This document shows, in pieces, positions 8,342-16,865 of a DNA stretch of 64,000 nt. Below the pieces are notes generated by a model that was given only the letters and a program-made list of their open reading frames with translations, had not been told where the DNA came from and did no database searches. The translations under genes and the position numbers were made by a program. How positions within the stretch are numbered: the stretch's first letter is position 1; each line of letters starts with the position of its first letter. This DNA comes from an uncultured Oscillibacter sp. (lineage in GTDB: Bacteria; Bacillota; Clostridia; Oscillospirales; Oscillospiraceae), in NCBI GenBank assembly GCA_910588175.1, contig CAJUQQ010000007.1, forward strand, positions 1 through 64,000, written 5' to 3'.

Positions 8342-9558
8342 AGATGTGCCTCCCCCGCTTTCCCGTTTTTCCGGTTGTAGGCCTCAATACCCAGGCCCAG
8401 CAGCTCAATGGCCCGGGTCAGCTCCGCCGGGTTGGTGACGTAGGCGATGCGGACCTCGTTCTTTCCCTTGCCCGGGGTACCGTAGAAGCCCTCGCCGGGG
8501 GCGTACATGACGGTTTCGCCGTGGTCCTCAAACTCCTGAAGCAGGAAGTATTGGAGCTTCTCCGCGTCGTCTACCGGCAGGGTGGCCATGACGTAGAACG
8601 CGCCCTCCGGGGAGCTGTGGGTGACGCCGGGGAGCTTGGACAGGGCGGAGACCAGGGCGTCCTTCCGCCGTCCGTACTCGTCCCGGACGGAGCGGAGGTA
8701 GTCCGGCATCATGCCCCGGTACAGGGCGGCGGCGCCCACCTGGTCCAGAGTGGCGGCGCAGAGGCGGCCCTGACAGATTTTCATGGCCAGCTCCATAAAG
8801 TGCCGGTTCCGGGAGATCAAAGCTCCCACCCGGGCGCCGCAGGAGGAGAAGCGCTTGGAAATGGAGTCGGTGACAATGATGTGCTCCGCCGCGTCCTCAA
8901 ACTCCAGCAGGGAGCTGAGAGCCTTCCCGGAGTAAATGATCTCCCGGTAGACCTCGTCGCCCACCAGGAAAAGGCCGTGCTCCTTGCACAGGTCCACCAG
9001 GAGACGCTGTTCCTCGTGAGTGAGGACCGCGCCGGTGGGGTTGCCGGGGTTGGTGACCATGATGGCCTTGGTCCGGGGGGTGATAAGGGGTTCGATCTTT
9101 TCCCGGCGGGCGAAGCGGTAGCCCTCCTCCGCCGTGGTGGGGATGGGCACGATCTTTCCGCCGGCAACGCCGATGAAGGTGTCGTAGTTGGGGTAGAAGG
9201 GCTCAGGGATGAGGACCTCGTCCCCGTCGTCCAGAATGCAGGCGGCGGTGAGCTGAAGGGCCTCGCTGCCGCCGAAGGTGGCCAGAATATCTTCCAGCTC
9301 CAGGGAGACGCCGAAGCTCCCATAGTAGTCCCGGACGGCCTCCAGATATACGTCCACGCCGCCGGCGGGGGCGTAGGCCAGGACGGGATTCCGGAAGTCC
9401 CGCACGGCGTCAAAGAAGGCCTGGGGGGTCTCCACGTCGGGCTGTCCGATGTTCAGATGGAGCACGCGCCGTCCGGCTGCCTCCGCCGCCACCACGTAGG
9501 GGTGGAATTTCCGAATAGGGGAGAGGCTGCACGCCTCGCATTTGCTGGAAAACTTCAT
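8338..9558 (-). CDS. class I/II pyridoxal-phosphate aminotransferase
   Basis: A 406-residue fold-type I PLP enzyme. Visible motifs are LNIGQPDVETP near the N-terminus, ATFGGSEALQL, the NPGNPTGAVLT substrate/PLP loop, GDEVYREIIY, and SDSISKRFSSCGARVG with the Schiff-base lysine. The C-terminal half has EGAFYVMATLP and VRIAYV. It resembles aspartate/aromatic-type aminotransferases of Clostridia. The substrate is not certain, and no biosynthetic neighbours narrow it. It leads the operon with the Dabb and SMI1 genes and has its own promoter upstream. Confidence 0.85.
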   Translation of the reverse strand: MKFSSKCEACSLSPIRKFHPYVVAAEAAGRRVLHLNIGQPDVETPQAFFDAVRDFRNPVLAYAPAGGVDVYLEAVRDYYGSFGVSLELEDILATFGGSEALQLTAACILDDGDEVLIPEPFYPNYDTFIGVAGGKIVPIPTTAEEGYRFARREKIEPLITPRTKAIMVTNPGNPTGAVLTHEEQRLLVDLCKEHGLFLVGDEVYREIIYSGKALSSLLEFEDAAEHIIVTDSISKRFSSCGARVGALISRNRHFMELAMKICQGRLCAATLDQVGAAALYRGMMPDYLRSVRDEYGRRKDALVSALSKLPGVTHSSPEGAFYVMATLPVDDAEKLQYFLLQEFEDHGETVMYAPGEGFYGTPGKGKNEVRIAYVTNPAELTRAIELLGLGIEAYNRKNGKAGEAHL

Positions 9559-9614
9559 CCTGTTCGCCTCCTTGGGGCCGTTATGTTTTTCAAACGCAAA
9601 CCGCGTATTTTTCT

Positions 9615-9642
9615 ATTGTAGCATGTTGGCGTACTAAGTCAA
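9615..9642 (-). promoter_or_regulatory. promoter of the aminotransferase operon
   Basis: On the minus strand TTGACT (9642-9637), a 16-bp spacer and TACAAT (9620-9615) lie about 57 bp upstream of the aminotransferase ATG. Confidence 0.7.
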
Positions 9643-9820
9643 ACGCTTTTCCAAAAATCGGCGTTTTGCCTGACAGGGGCCGGAGGGCCGGAGCGAAGGC
9701 TGGGCAAACTGCGCATAATCAGAGACGCTTTCGGGAGGATATGGGGGAGGGCGGCCCCGCGAAATCTTCCAATTTCAGGGAGCATCCGGCAGAAAGGGCG
9801 GAAAAATTTTCGAAAGATGG

Positions 9821-9848
9821 TTGACATTTTCAGATTGCTTATTATAAT
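9821..9848 (+). promoter_or_regulatory. promoter of the lysine-riboswitch transcript
   Basis: TTGACA (9821-9826), a 16-bp spacer and TATAAT (9843-9848), immediately upstream of the riboswitch. Confidence 0.8.
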
Positions 9849-9854
9849 AGGTGC

Positions 9855-10050
9855 CAGCATGATAGAGGCGCGGATGTCAAGAGTACGCCTCCCCAAGGGA
9901 CAGGCCCGGGGAGGGGAAAAGGGGCTTCCGCCGAGGTTTCGCCCGTTCCGGCCTGAGAGGGACGCGAAGCCGGGCCGCAGGATAACATCCTGCGGACTGT
10001 CACTCCGTTGGGAGTGGAGCGCTGTCGTGGATTCATATCAAGGTGTGTTG
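9855..10050 (+). ncRNA. lysine riboswitch (L-box)
   Basis: The leader holds the conserved L-box elements in order: an AGAGGCGC-like 5' strand, TCAAGAGTA, a GGGGAAAAGGGG segment, GCCGAGG, several GC-rich helices, GGACTGTCACTCC and GGAGCGCTGTCG closing the multi-helix junction. It is followed by an intrinsic terminator and then by an NhaC-type carrier gene, a known class of lysine-riboswitch targets thought to carry lysine. Excess lysine is expected to stop transcription. The assignment rests on motif order, not on a covariance model. Confidence 0.85.
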
Positions 10051-10055
10051 CGGTA

Positions 10056-10091
10056 TGAAGTCATGACGAGCTGTCATGACTTCATTTTTTG
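10056..10091 (+). terminator. riboswitch-controlled terminator
   Basis: TGAAGTCATGAC and GTCATGACTTCA form a perfect 12-bp stem with loop GAGCT followed by six Ts, 17 bp before the carrier start codon. It is the expression platform of the lysine riboswitch. Confidence 0.9.
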
Positions 10092-10107
10092 TTTAGGAGA
10101 GAGCGTT

Positions 10108-11850
10108 ATGAAGAACCTGAGAAGACGGTTTCTGCCTCTGCTGGCGGTATGTATGCTGCTGTGCGCGGCCATGACCGTCCCCGCCCTGGCGGCGGGAGAG
10201 GACCTCACCGAAGCCGCCGGAACCAAGTACATTGAGTGCGGCGACTGCGGCGCGGCGGGCGTCGTCCTGTCCGAGGATCTGGAGGCCGTCACCTGTGAGA
10301 GCTGCGGCGGCGTGGGCTATGTGGAGTCCCCCAGCGGCTTTTACAACACCTTCTGGTCCCTGCTGCCCCCCATCATCGCCATTGCCCTGGCCCTGATTAC
10401 CAAGGAGGTCTATTCCTCCCTGTTCTTAGGGATCCTGGTGGGCGGATTGCTGTATTCCAACTTCGCCTTTGAGGCCACCATCCTCCATGTCTTCAACGAC
10501 GGCATCGTGGCCTCCGTCACGGACAGCTACAACATGGGCATTTTGATCTTCCTGATCATCCTGGGCTCCATGGTGTGCCTGATGAACAAGGCGGGCGGCT
10601 CCGCCGCCTTCGGCCGCTGGGCCAAGGACCACATCAAGTCCCGGGTGGGGGCCCAGCTGGCCTCCGTGCTTTTGGGCGTGCTGATTTTCATTGACGACTA
10701 TTTCAACTGCCTCACCGTGGGCAGCGTTATGCGGCCCATCACCGACAAGCACAGCATCTCCCGGGCCAAGCTGGCCTATATCATCGACGCCACCGCCGCC
10801 CCGGTGTGTATCATCGCTCCCATTAGCTCCTGGGCCGCCGCCGTGGCGGGCTTCGCCGAGGACGGCCAGGGCTTCAATCTCTTCCTGCGGGCCATTCCCT
10901 ACAACTACTACGCCCTGCTGACCATCGTCATGATGGTGGGCATGATCGTGATGAAGACCGAGTTCGGCCCCATGGCGGGCTATGAGCGCAACGCCAGAGA
11001 AAAGGGCGACCTCTTCTCCGGCTCCAATCCCTACGCCGGGGCGGAGGACGACGCCCCCGAGGGCAAGGGCACGGTGCTGGACCTGGTTCTCCCCGTGGTG
11101 GTCCTCATCATCTGCTGCGTCATCGGCATGATCTACTCCGGCGGCTTCTTTGACGGCGAGGGCTTCATCACCGCCTTCTCCAACTCCGACGCCTCCGTGG
11201 GCCTGATGCTGGGCAGCGCCTTCGCCCTGGTCTTCACCCTGGTGTATTACCTCATCCGCCGCTCCATGAGCTTCAAGGAAATGATGGGCTGCATCCCCGA
11301 GGGCTTCAAGGCCATGGTCCCCGCCATCATGATCCTCACCTTCGCCTGGAGCCTGAAGAACATGACGGACTCCCTGGGCGCGAAGTTCTTCGTCCGGGAC
11401 TTCGTCCGGTCCTCCGCCGGCGGCCTCCAGATGATTCTGCCCCTCATCGTGTTCGTCATCGGCTGCCTGCTGGCCTTCGCCACCGGCACCTCCTGGGGCA
11501 CCTTCGGCATCCTGATTCCCATCGTGCAGAACGTCTTCTCCATGGACAACCCCATGGCCATCGTCTGCATCTCCGCCTGCATGGCCGGCGCGGTCTGCGG
11601 CGACCACTGCTCCCCCATCTCCGACACCACCATCATGGCCTCCGCCGGCGCCCAGTGCGACCATGTGAACCATGTGTCCACCCAGCTGCCTTATGCCATC
11701 ACCTGCGCGGCGGTGTCCGGCGTGACCTACCTCATCGCGGGCATCCTGGTCAGCATGGGGGCCCCGGGCCTGCTGGGCCTGCCCATCGGCATTGTGCTGA
11801 TGATCGGCGCGCTGTTCGTGATTCGCTCCAATCATCCCAGCGTCAGCTGA
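10108..11850 (+). CDS. NhaC-family carrier, predicted lysine transporter, with exported Cys-pair domain
   Basis: A 580-residue membrane protein. Residues 1-30 look like a cleavable signal peptide (ending VPALAAGE). Residues 41-71 hold two CxxC pairs (YIECGDCGAAG and CESCGGVGYVES) like a DnaJ-type zinc knuckle, predicted to lie outside the cell. The remainder is a Na+/H+ antiporter NhaC-type carrier with many helices and motifs such as IFIDDYFNCLTVGSVM, GTSWGTFGILIP and CGDHCSPISDTT. The lysine riboswitch implies that lysine, or a related cation, is the substrate. The ATG at 10108 follows AGGAGAG. The extra Cys-pair domain is unusual. Confidence 0.85.
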   Translation: MKNLRRRFLPLLAVCMLLCAAMTVPALAAGEDLTEAAGTKYIECGDCGAAGVVLSEDLEAVTCESCGGVGYVESPSGFYNTFWSLLPPIIAIALALITKEVYSSLFLGILVGGLLYSNFAFEATILHVFNDGIVASVTDSYNMGILIFLIILGSMVCLMNKAGGSAAFGRWAKDHIKSRVGAQLASVLLGVLIFIDDYFNCLTVGSVMRPITDKHSISRAKLAYIIDATAAPVCIIAPISSWAAAVAGFAEDGQGFNLFLRAIPYNYYALLTIVMMVGMIVMKTEFGPMAGYERNAREKGDLFSGSNPYAGAEDDAPEGKGTVLDLVLPVVVLIICCVIGMIYSGGFFDGEGFITAFSNSDASVGLMLGSAFALVFTLVYYLIRRSMSFKEMMGCIPEGFKAMVPAIMILTFAWSLKNMTDSLGAKFFVRDFVRSSAGGLQMILPLIVFVIGCLLAFATGTSWGTFGILIPIVQNVFSMDNPMAIVCISACMAGAVCGDHCSPISDTTIMASAGAQCDHVNHVSTQLPYAITCAAVSGVTYLIAGILVSMGAPGLLGLPIGIVLMIGALFVIRSNHPSVS

Positions 11851-11866
11851 AATTTTCCGGCACAGC

Positions 11867-11897
11867 GAAAGGCTCCGCCATTCGGCGGGGCCTTTTT
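11867..11897 (+). terminator. rho-independent terminator
   Basis: AAAGGCTCCGCC and GGCGGGGCCTTT pair around ATTC, then TTCT. It ends the carrier transcript. Confidence 0.8.
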
Positions 11898-11901
11898 CTG
11901 C

Positions 11902-11930
11902 TTGACAGCTCCCAATATTTGTATTATTAT
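11902..11930 (+). promoter_or_regulatory. promoter upstream of the TraX-like gene
   Basis: TTGACA (11902-11907), a 17-bp spacer and TATTAT (11925-11930), 45 bp before the start codon. Confidence 0.75.
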
Positions 11931-11974
11931 ATTATTGTACCAATTAAATAATACATTTGAGAGGAGACTTTTTT

Positions 11975-12826
11975 ATGGAGCTTGTACGGACAAAGGGACT
12001 CAGTTCCTCGGAGCTGAAATGGATTGCCCTGGTGTTGATGGTTTTGGACCACATCCACTATATGTTTGCCTATACCGGCCTGATTCCTGAGTGGTTCAGC
12101 ATGGCGGGACGGCTGTCCGCGCCGCTGTTTCTGTTCTGCCTGGCAGAGGGCTTCGCCCACACCCATGACAGGAGAAAATACTTTATAAAAGTATATCTTA
12201 TTCACCTGCTGATGTCCGGACTGCTGTTTTTGATGATGACCGGTCTTGTTCCGGTCCGGCCCGACGGCTTCTATCCCATGAACGGCATGATGACCAGCTT
12301 TTCCATTTTGATGGTGGTTTTCCAGGGCATGGACTGGCTGGGGGAGAAGCGCTGGGGGCCGGGCCTCGCAGCGGTGATCCTGCCCCTGGCGTGGCCTGTC
12401 CTGGCGAGTATGCTCATGGGGATGGCCCCCGCTCTCCAGATGCCCCTGTCCGTCCTGGGGTATACGTTCCTGCCTATGTGGAACTCGAATCCGGACGCCG
12501 GGATTGGCACGATTCTCACGGGGATTCTGCTGTACGGCTTTCGAAAAAACCGAAGGGTTCAGGCCGGTGTCTTCGCGGGCTTCACGGTGCTTTATTATTT
12601 CCTGTATCCCCTGCTGGTGTTCTCCCAGTCTCCGGAGTTCCATTGGACCATGATGTTCACCACCGCCTACGAGTGGTACGGCGCTCTTGCGGCCCTTCTG
12701 ATGCTGTGTTACAATGGAGAGCGGGGACGGGGGCCGAAGCGCTTCTTCTATGTGTTCTACCCCGCCCATGTCTACATCTTGTACGCGCTGTCCCGGGCGG
12801 CATATCCCCTTTTGGCGGGAGGCTGA
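11975..12826 (+). CDS. TraX family membrane protein
   Basis: A 283-residue multi-spanning protein with SSSELKWIALVLMVLDHIHY at the N-terminus, GRLSAPLFLFCLAEGFAHT and a C-terminal RFFYVFYPAHVYILY helix. This is the TraX pattern, named after the F-plasmid pilin acetylase and related to integral-membrane acyltransferases. In chromosomes of Clostridia such proteins stand outside any conjugation system, and their acceptor is unknown. The ATG at 11975 has GAGGAGA seven bases upstream. The next gene follows 22 bp later and may be co-transcribed. Confidence 0.8.
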   Translation: MELVRTKGLSSSELKWIALVLMVLDHIHYMFAYTGLIPEWFSMAGRLSAPLFLFCLAEGFAHTHDRRKYFIKVYLIHLLMSGLLFLMMTGLVPVRPDGFYPMNGMMTSFSILMVVFQGMDWLGEKRWGPGLAAVILPLAWPVLASMLMGMAPALQMPLSVLGYTFLPMWNSNPDAGIGTILTGILLYGFRKNRRVQAGVFAGFTVLYYFLYPLLVFSQSPEFHWTMMFTTAYEWYGALAALLMLCYNGERGRGPKRFFYVFYPAHVYILYALSRAAYPLLAGG

Positions 12827-12847
12827 CCGGACAGGGAAGGAGGGGTC

Positions 12848-13528
12848 ATGAAAGCGAGAGCGGCGAAAATCGCCGGGATGGCGGCCCCCTGGCTGCTGAC
12901 CATTTTGGCAATCCAGGCCCTGCTGTGGGTGTTTTTCGGCTGGTCCCCGGTGCTGGGGAATCTGGTCTCCGCCATGGAGCTGCGGGCCTACGCCGCCCAG
13001 GTCTGGCCGGGCCTGGAGCCGGAGGGGCCCTGGGCCTGGTATGATCTGAAGTCCGGCGGCTACTCTCTGGAGTTCGCCCTGGAAAACGGCGGGGGCCGGC
13101 GCGCCCTGAGCTGTGACCTGAAAGACGGGCTGATCACGGACGAGCGGCGGGCGACGGTCCTGCGGAAGGAGCTGGGCATCGCCAAAAGCCCGCAGGTCAA
13201 CGGGTGTCAGGCCTTCTGGCAGGCCCGGTGGAAGCCCTGGAGCCCGGAGGACCCGGTGGTGGACATCCGCATCGACTTCGGGGACAGGCGCGCCGCCCCG
13301 GTGCCGGACGAGGGAACCATGCGGGCGGCCATGGCGGACCAGGCCATGGAGCTCTATGGGGAGCTGTCCCCCAGGACGCCGGTGCATACCGTCTCCGTGC
13401 ATTACAGCCATGAGGCGCAGGAGGACGAGCGCGGCGGCTCCTTGTGGCATTCTATTACGGTGGACCTGCCGGAAGGTATGCCGCTGACCCGGGAGATGGT
13501 GCTCTCCGGGGAACTGAAAAGCCGCTGA
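12848..13528 (+). CDS. membrane-anchored hypothetical protein
   Basis: A 226-residue protein with one N-terminal membrane segment (about residues 12-35, WLLTILAIQALLWVFFGW) and a soluble domain probably outside the membrane. The soluble part is rich in Trp and Glu and ends with two strands (VHTVSVHYSH, SITVDLPEG). The ATG lies seven bases after GGAAGGAGG. It sits between the TraX-like and XdhC genes with short gaps (21 and 15 bp), so the three may be one transcript. I do not recognise a family. Confidence 0.6.
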   Translation: MKARAAKIAGMAAPWLLTILAIQALLWVFFGWSPVLGNLVSAMELRAYAAQVWPGLEPEGPWAWYDLKSGGYSLEFALENGGGRRALSCDLKDGLITDERRATVLRKELGIAKSPQVNGCQAFWQARWKPWSPEDPVVDIRIDFGDRRAAPVPDEGTMRAAMADQAMELYGELSPRTPVHTVSVHYSHEAQEDERGGSLWHSITVDLPEGMPLTREMVLSGELKSR

Positions 13529-13543
13529 GGAAAGGAGCGTCCC

Positions 13544-14515
13544 ATGCGTGTGATTTTTGAAAACCTGCTGGCCCTGCTGGACCGGGGGGAAGACGCCGTG
13601 CTGGTGACGGTGGTCTCCGCCCAGGGGTCCACCCCCCGGGGGACCGGGTCCCAACTCCTGGCTGGCCGGGACGGCCTGCTGGCCGGGACCATCGGCGGCG
13701 GGCCGGGGGAGGCCCAGGCCTTGCGCCTTGCGGCATCGCTGCTGAACGAGCGGCGGTCCGCTCTGCGCCGTCTGGAGCTCCGGCACGGCGGGGAGCTGGA
13801 TTCCGTCTGCGGCGGGGAACAGACCGTCCTGCTCCAGTTCATCTCCCATGACAGGGAAGCCTGGAGGACCGCTGCCCGGGAAGTTCTGGAGCGTCTGGAG
13901 ACCCGCCGGGGCGGCTGGATGGCGCTGGAGGCCGGGGCGGACCCGGTGCTGCTGGATCAAGCGAAATCCGCCTGGGACGGGAAGCGGCTGATTCTTCCCC
14001 TGCCGGTGGGAGAGCGGGTGGTGATCTTCGGCGGGGGGCACTGTGCCCTGGCCCTGGTTCCGGTGCTGCGTAGCGTGGGCTTCCGGGTGGCGGTGTTCGA
14101 CGACCGGCCGGCCTTCGCCAGTGCGGAGCGCTTTCCGGAGGCGGAGACGGTGGTCTGCGGAAGCTATGCCGATATCGCCGCCGGGCTGGAGCTGACAGCG
14201 GAGGACTGCGCCGTGGTCATGACCAGCGGCCACCGCCACGACTTCGAGGTGGAGGAGCAGCTTCTCCGGCGGCCCCTGGCCTATATCGGCGTCATGGGCT
14301 CCCGGACGAAAACCGCCTATGTCAACGGAAAGCTGCGGGAGGCGGGAATCTCCGAGGAGGCCATCCGGCGGGTCCGCACCCCCATCGGCACCGCCATCAA
14401 GGCCGTGACCCCGGAGGAAATCGCCGTCAGCATCACCGGGGAGCTGATTTACGAGCGGGCCCTGCGAAGGGAGGACTCCGGAGCGGCGGAGCATGGGTGT
14501 CCGTCTCATTTATAA
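13544..14515 (+). CDS. XdhC/CoxI family accessory protein
   Basis: A 323-residue protein with an N-terminal XdhC/CoxI domain (VLVTVVSAQGSTPRGTG, GTIGGGPGEAQAL, ELDSVCGGE) and a C-terminal Rossmann domain (VVIFGGGHCALALVPVL, then YIGVMGSRTKTAY and RVRTPIGTAI). XdhC proteins bind molybdenum cofactor and help to sulfurate and insert it into xanthine dehydrogenase-type hydroxylases. The gene converges on the molybdenum cofactor operon, which supports this role, although no hydroxylase gene is in the window. A strong terminator follows. Confidence 0.9.
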   Translation: MRVIFENLLALLDRGEDAVLVTVVSAQGSTPRGTGSQLLAGRDGLLAGTIGGGPGEAQALRLAASLLNERRSALRRLELRHGGELDSVCGGEQTVLLQFISHDREAWRTAAREVLERLETRRGGWMALEAGADPVLLDQAKSAWDGKRLILPLPVGERVVIFGGGHCALALVPVLRSVGFRVAVFDDRPAFASAERFPEAETVVCGSYADIAAGLELTAEDCAVVMTSGHRHDFEVEEQLLRRPLAYIGVMGSRTKTAYVNGKLREAGISEEAIRRVRTPIGTAIKAVTPEEIAVSITGELIYERALRREDSGAAEHGCPSHL

Positions 14516-14523
14516 AGTATATT

Positions 14524-14558
14524 GAAAAGCGCCCTCCCGATAACGGAGGGCGCTTTGT
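14524..14558. terminator. terminator between xdhC-like gene and molybdenum operon
   Basis: AAAGCGCCCTCCC and GGAGGGCGCTTT pair around GATAAC, followed by GTTTT. It ends the XdhC transcript; the convergent molybdenum operon ends 75 bp further on. Confidence 0.8.
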
Positions 14559-14632
14559 TTTGGTAGCGGAGATTCCAGCCTGGGCAAGCGCCGGAACGGC
14601 AGAACGTACAGAGACTTATGCCCACTGCACGT

Positions 14633-15127
14633 TCAAAAGGTGGATGCGCAGTCAGCGGGCCCGCCCAGGAGCATCCTCAAGCCGTGCTCCAGGGTGGGAA
14701 GCACCGCCTCCAGGTTTTCCCGCACCGCCTTGGGGCTTCCGGGGAGGTTGACAATGAGGGAGCCGCCCCGGATGCCCGCCGCCGCCCGGGAGAGCATGGC
14801 CCGGGGGGTGACGGCCAGGGAGGCGGCCCGCATGGTCTCCGGGATGCCGGGAACCATGCGGGGACAGACGGCGGCGGTGGCCTCCGGCGTCACGTCCCGG
14901 GGGGAGAAACCGGTGCCTCCGGTGGTCACCACCAGAGCGGCCCGGACCTCGTCCGCCAGACGGATCAGAGCGGCTTCAATGTCCGGTTGTTCGTCGGGAA
15001 CAAGGGCGGTCTCTATGACCCGGTACCCCGCTCCCTCCAGCAGAGAGGCCGCCAGCGGGCCCGCCTCGTCAGGGCGCTCACCCCGGAAGCTCCGGTCGCT
15101 GACGGTCAGAATCGCGGCTGTGTACAT
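14633..15127 (-). CDS. MogA/MoaB family molybdenum cofactor protein
   Basis: A 164-residue MoCF-fold protein with AAILTVSDRSFRGE at the start, VVTTGGTGFSPRDVTPEAT in the centre and GGSLIVNLPGSPKAVRENLE near the end. This is the molybdopterin-binding fold of MogA (adenylyltransferase) or MoaB. In genomes with this gene order it activates molybdopterin before molybdate insertion. The ATG at 15127 is six bases from AGGAGGA; an earlier ATG at 15133 touches that site. It is the last gene of the operon. Confidence 0.85.
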   Translation of the reverse strand: MYTAAILTVSDRSFRGERPDEAGPLAASLLEGAGYRVIETALVPDEQPDIEAALIRLADEVRAALVVTTGGTGFSPRDVTPEATAAVCPRMVPGIPETMRAASLAVTPRAMLSRAAAGIRGGSLIVNLPGSPKAVRENLEAVLPTLEHGLRMLLGGPADCASTF

Positions 15128-15138
15128 CAACATTCCTC

Positions 15139-16188
15139 CTATTCCAACAGCATCAGGTCCTCCGGCCGGACCGCCGCCAGAATACGGCTCCGGTCCGGTA
15201 AAGCCGACCAGGCGTCTTTGGACAGCTCCATCCACAGTAAAGGAGCGCCGGAGGCCGCGCCCTCCGGGCGGAGGGCCGCGAGAATCTGGGATATGTCCTC
15301 CACCGTCCGGAGGATTTGGCAGGGGAAGGCATTTACCGCCCCCGCCTCCGCCGGGCGGACGTGACCGGCCCGGATTCCCAGGGCGGTGACCTCCTTCCGC
15401 CAGGGGGCGGCGGTCCGAAGCGTCAGCCCCCAGGCCGGGACTTCCACCAGTCCGGGAGCGGGGCCGGGACGGACCGGGACAAAATTCCGGCACCCGGAGA
15501 GCCGGGCGGCGCTGACGGTGACCGGGTTTGCCATCAGCTCCGCCATATCCGCCGCCGGGGCGGAGGTCCCCCTCTCCAGAACGCAGACCCGGCGGCAGTT
15601 CCGGTAGACCTCCCCCCGGTCATGGCTGACCCAGACGACAGGGCCGGGGAAGCGGGCCAGGACCTCTTGGAGCTCCTGCTCCAGCTGCCATTTCAGAAAG
15701 CTGTCCAGGGCGGAAAAGGGCTCGTCCAGCAGCAGGGCCCGGGGTTCCGCCGCCAGAATGCGGGCTAGGGCCGCCCGCTGCTGCTGGCCTCCGGAGAGCT
15801 GGCGGGGATAAAGGCCCGCCTGCCCCTCCAGATGAAGCAGGGCCAGCAGCTCCGCAGTTCGCTTCCGCTTGTCCGGACGTCTCAGGCAGACGGTGATGTT
15901 TCCCTCCACAGTCCTGTGAGGAAACAGGGCGCAGTTCTGAAAGAGGAGGCCCATCCTCCGCCTCTGGGGCGGGAGGTTCACCCCCGCCGCGCTGTCGAAG
16001 AGGACTTGGCCGTCCATCTCAATTCGCCCCGCGTCGGGCCTGTCGATGCCGGCGATGCATTGTAAAGTCAGGCTCTTCCCGCAGCCGGAGGCGCCCAGCA
16101 GGGCCAGGGCCTCCCCCGCCTCCGCCGAGAAATCCACGTCCAGGAAAAAGTCTCCCCGGCGCTTTTGTATCCGGACCGTCAGGGCCAT
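15139..16188 (-). CDS. modC: molybdate ABC transporter ATP-binding protein
   Basis: A 349-residue ABC ATPase with Walker A GASGCGKS (residues 32-39), the signature LSGGQQQR (131-138), Walker B ALLLDEPFSALD and the switch His in VWVSHDRGE. The C-terminal 120 residues form the MOP-like regulatory domain usual in ModC. It overlaps modB by 10 bp and follows modA-modB, so it powers molybdate (possibly tungstate) import for the cofactor genes around it. Length and domain order are typical. Confidence 0.9.
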   Translation of the reverse strand: MALTVRIQKRRGDFFLDVDFSAEAGEALALLGASGCGKSLTLQCIAGIDRPDAGRIEMDGQVLFDSAAGVNLPPQRRRMGLLFQNCALFPHRTVEGNITVCLRRPDKRKRTAELLALLHLEGQAGLYPRQLSGGQQQRAALARILAAEPRALLLDEPFSALDSFLKWQLEQELQEVLARFPGPVVWVSHDRGEVYRNCRRVCVLERGTSAPAADMAELMANPVTVSAARLSGCRNFVPVRPGPAPGLVEVPAWGLTLRTAAPWRKEVTALGIRAGHVRPAEAGAVNAFPCQILRTVEDISQILAALRPEGAASGAPLLWMELSKDAWSALPDRSRILAAVRPEDLMLLE

Positions 16189-16847
16189 GAGCGCCCCTCC
16201 TTCCGTTCCAGCAGATTTACCGCCAGCAGCACCGCGGCGGAAATCCCCAGGTTCACCAGCACCCAGCGGAGGGCCAGGGCGTCCTGCCCGGTGCGCCAGA
16301 GCTGGTAGACGGTGGTGGAGACGGTGGCGGTGCGGCCCGGGGTGTAGCCCGCCACCATGGAGGTGGCCCCATACTCCCCCAGGGCCCGGGCGAAGGCCAG
16401 CACCGTCCCCGCCAGAATGCCCTGGCGGCAGACCGGCATTTGGACGCGCCAGAAAATATAGGCGTCGCCGAGCCCCAGGGTCCGGCCCGCCTGGGCCAGG
16501 GTTTGGTCAAAAGACTCGAAGGCTCCCCGGGCGGTGCGGTACATCAGGGGAAAGCTCACCACCGCAGCGGCAAGGATGGCGGAGGGCCAGGTCATGGTCA
16601 GCCGGAGATCGAAGGTCTCTAAAAACCAGCCCCCCAAGGGCCGCCGGGGGCCCAGGACCAGCAGGAGAAGCCAGCCCACCACTGTGGGCGGCAGGACCAT
16701 CGGCAGGGTGAGGACCACGTCCAGGACGCCTTTCACCAGCCGGGGGGCCTTGGCCACGAAATGAGCGGCGAAAATCCCCAGGAAGAACACCAGCGCCGTG
16801 GAAACGGCGGCAATACGGATGGAGTTGTACAGGGGAAACCAGTCCAT
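16179..16847 (-). CDS. modB: molybdate ABC transporter permease
   Basis: A 222-residue integral membrane protein with about five helices and the ABC-permease EAA-loop segment GRTLGLGDAYIFWRVQMP. The AVVSFPLMYRTARGAFE segment and the ALGEYGATSMVAGYTPGRTAT motif are characteristic of ModB/CysT-type permeases. It lies between modA and modC with an 18-bp gap upstream and a 10-bp overlap downstream. Confidence 0.9.
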   Translation of the reverse strand: MDWFPLYNSIRIAAVSTALVFFLGIFAAHFVAKAPRLVKGVLDVVLTLPMVLPPTVVGWLLLLVLGPRRPLGGWFLETFDLRLTMTWPSAILAAAVVSFPLMYRTARGAFESFDQTLAQAGRTLGLGDAYIFWRVQMPVCRQGILAGTVLAFARALGEYGATSMVAGYTPGRTATVSTTVYQLWRTGQDALALRWVLVNLGISAAVLLAVNLLERKEGRSWP

Positions 16848-16865
16848 GGGGCCCTCCCGTTTCTA

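Noticed and set aside
8344..9621. A 425-codon open frame on the plus strand
   Set aside because: It is opposite the aminotransferase gene and is an antisense artefact. The same applies to long frames opposite the NhaC, HtrA, GH13 and U32 genes.
9650..9815. A further MITE-like copy upstream of the lysine riboswitch
   Set aside because: It shares a TTTTCCGCCC block and GC-rich style with the family, but no inverted ends could be found.
11927..14509. An 860-codon open frame on the minus strand
   Set aside because: It lies opposite the TraX-like gene, the membrane protein and XdhC, all of which have family motifs and ribosome sites. Its composition (many Gln, His, Gly, Pro) is typical of antisense frames in GC-rich DNA.
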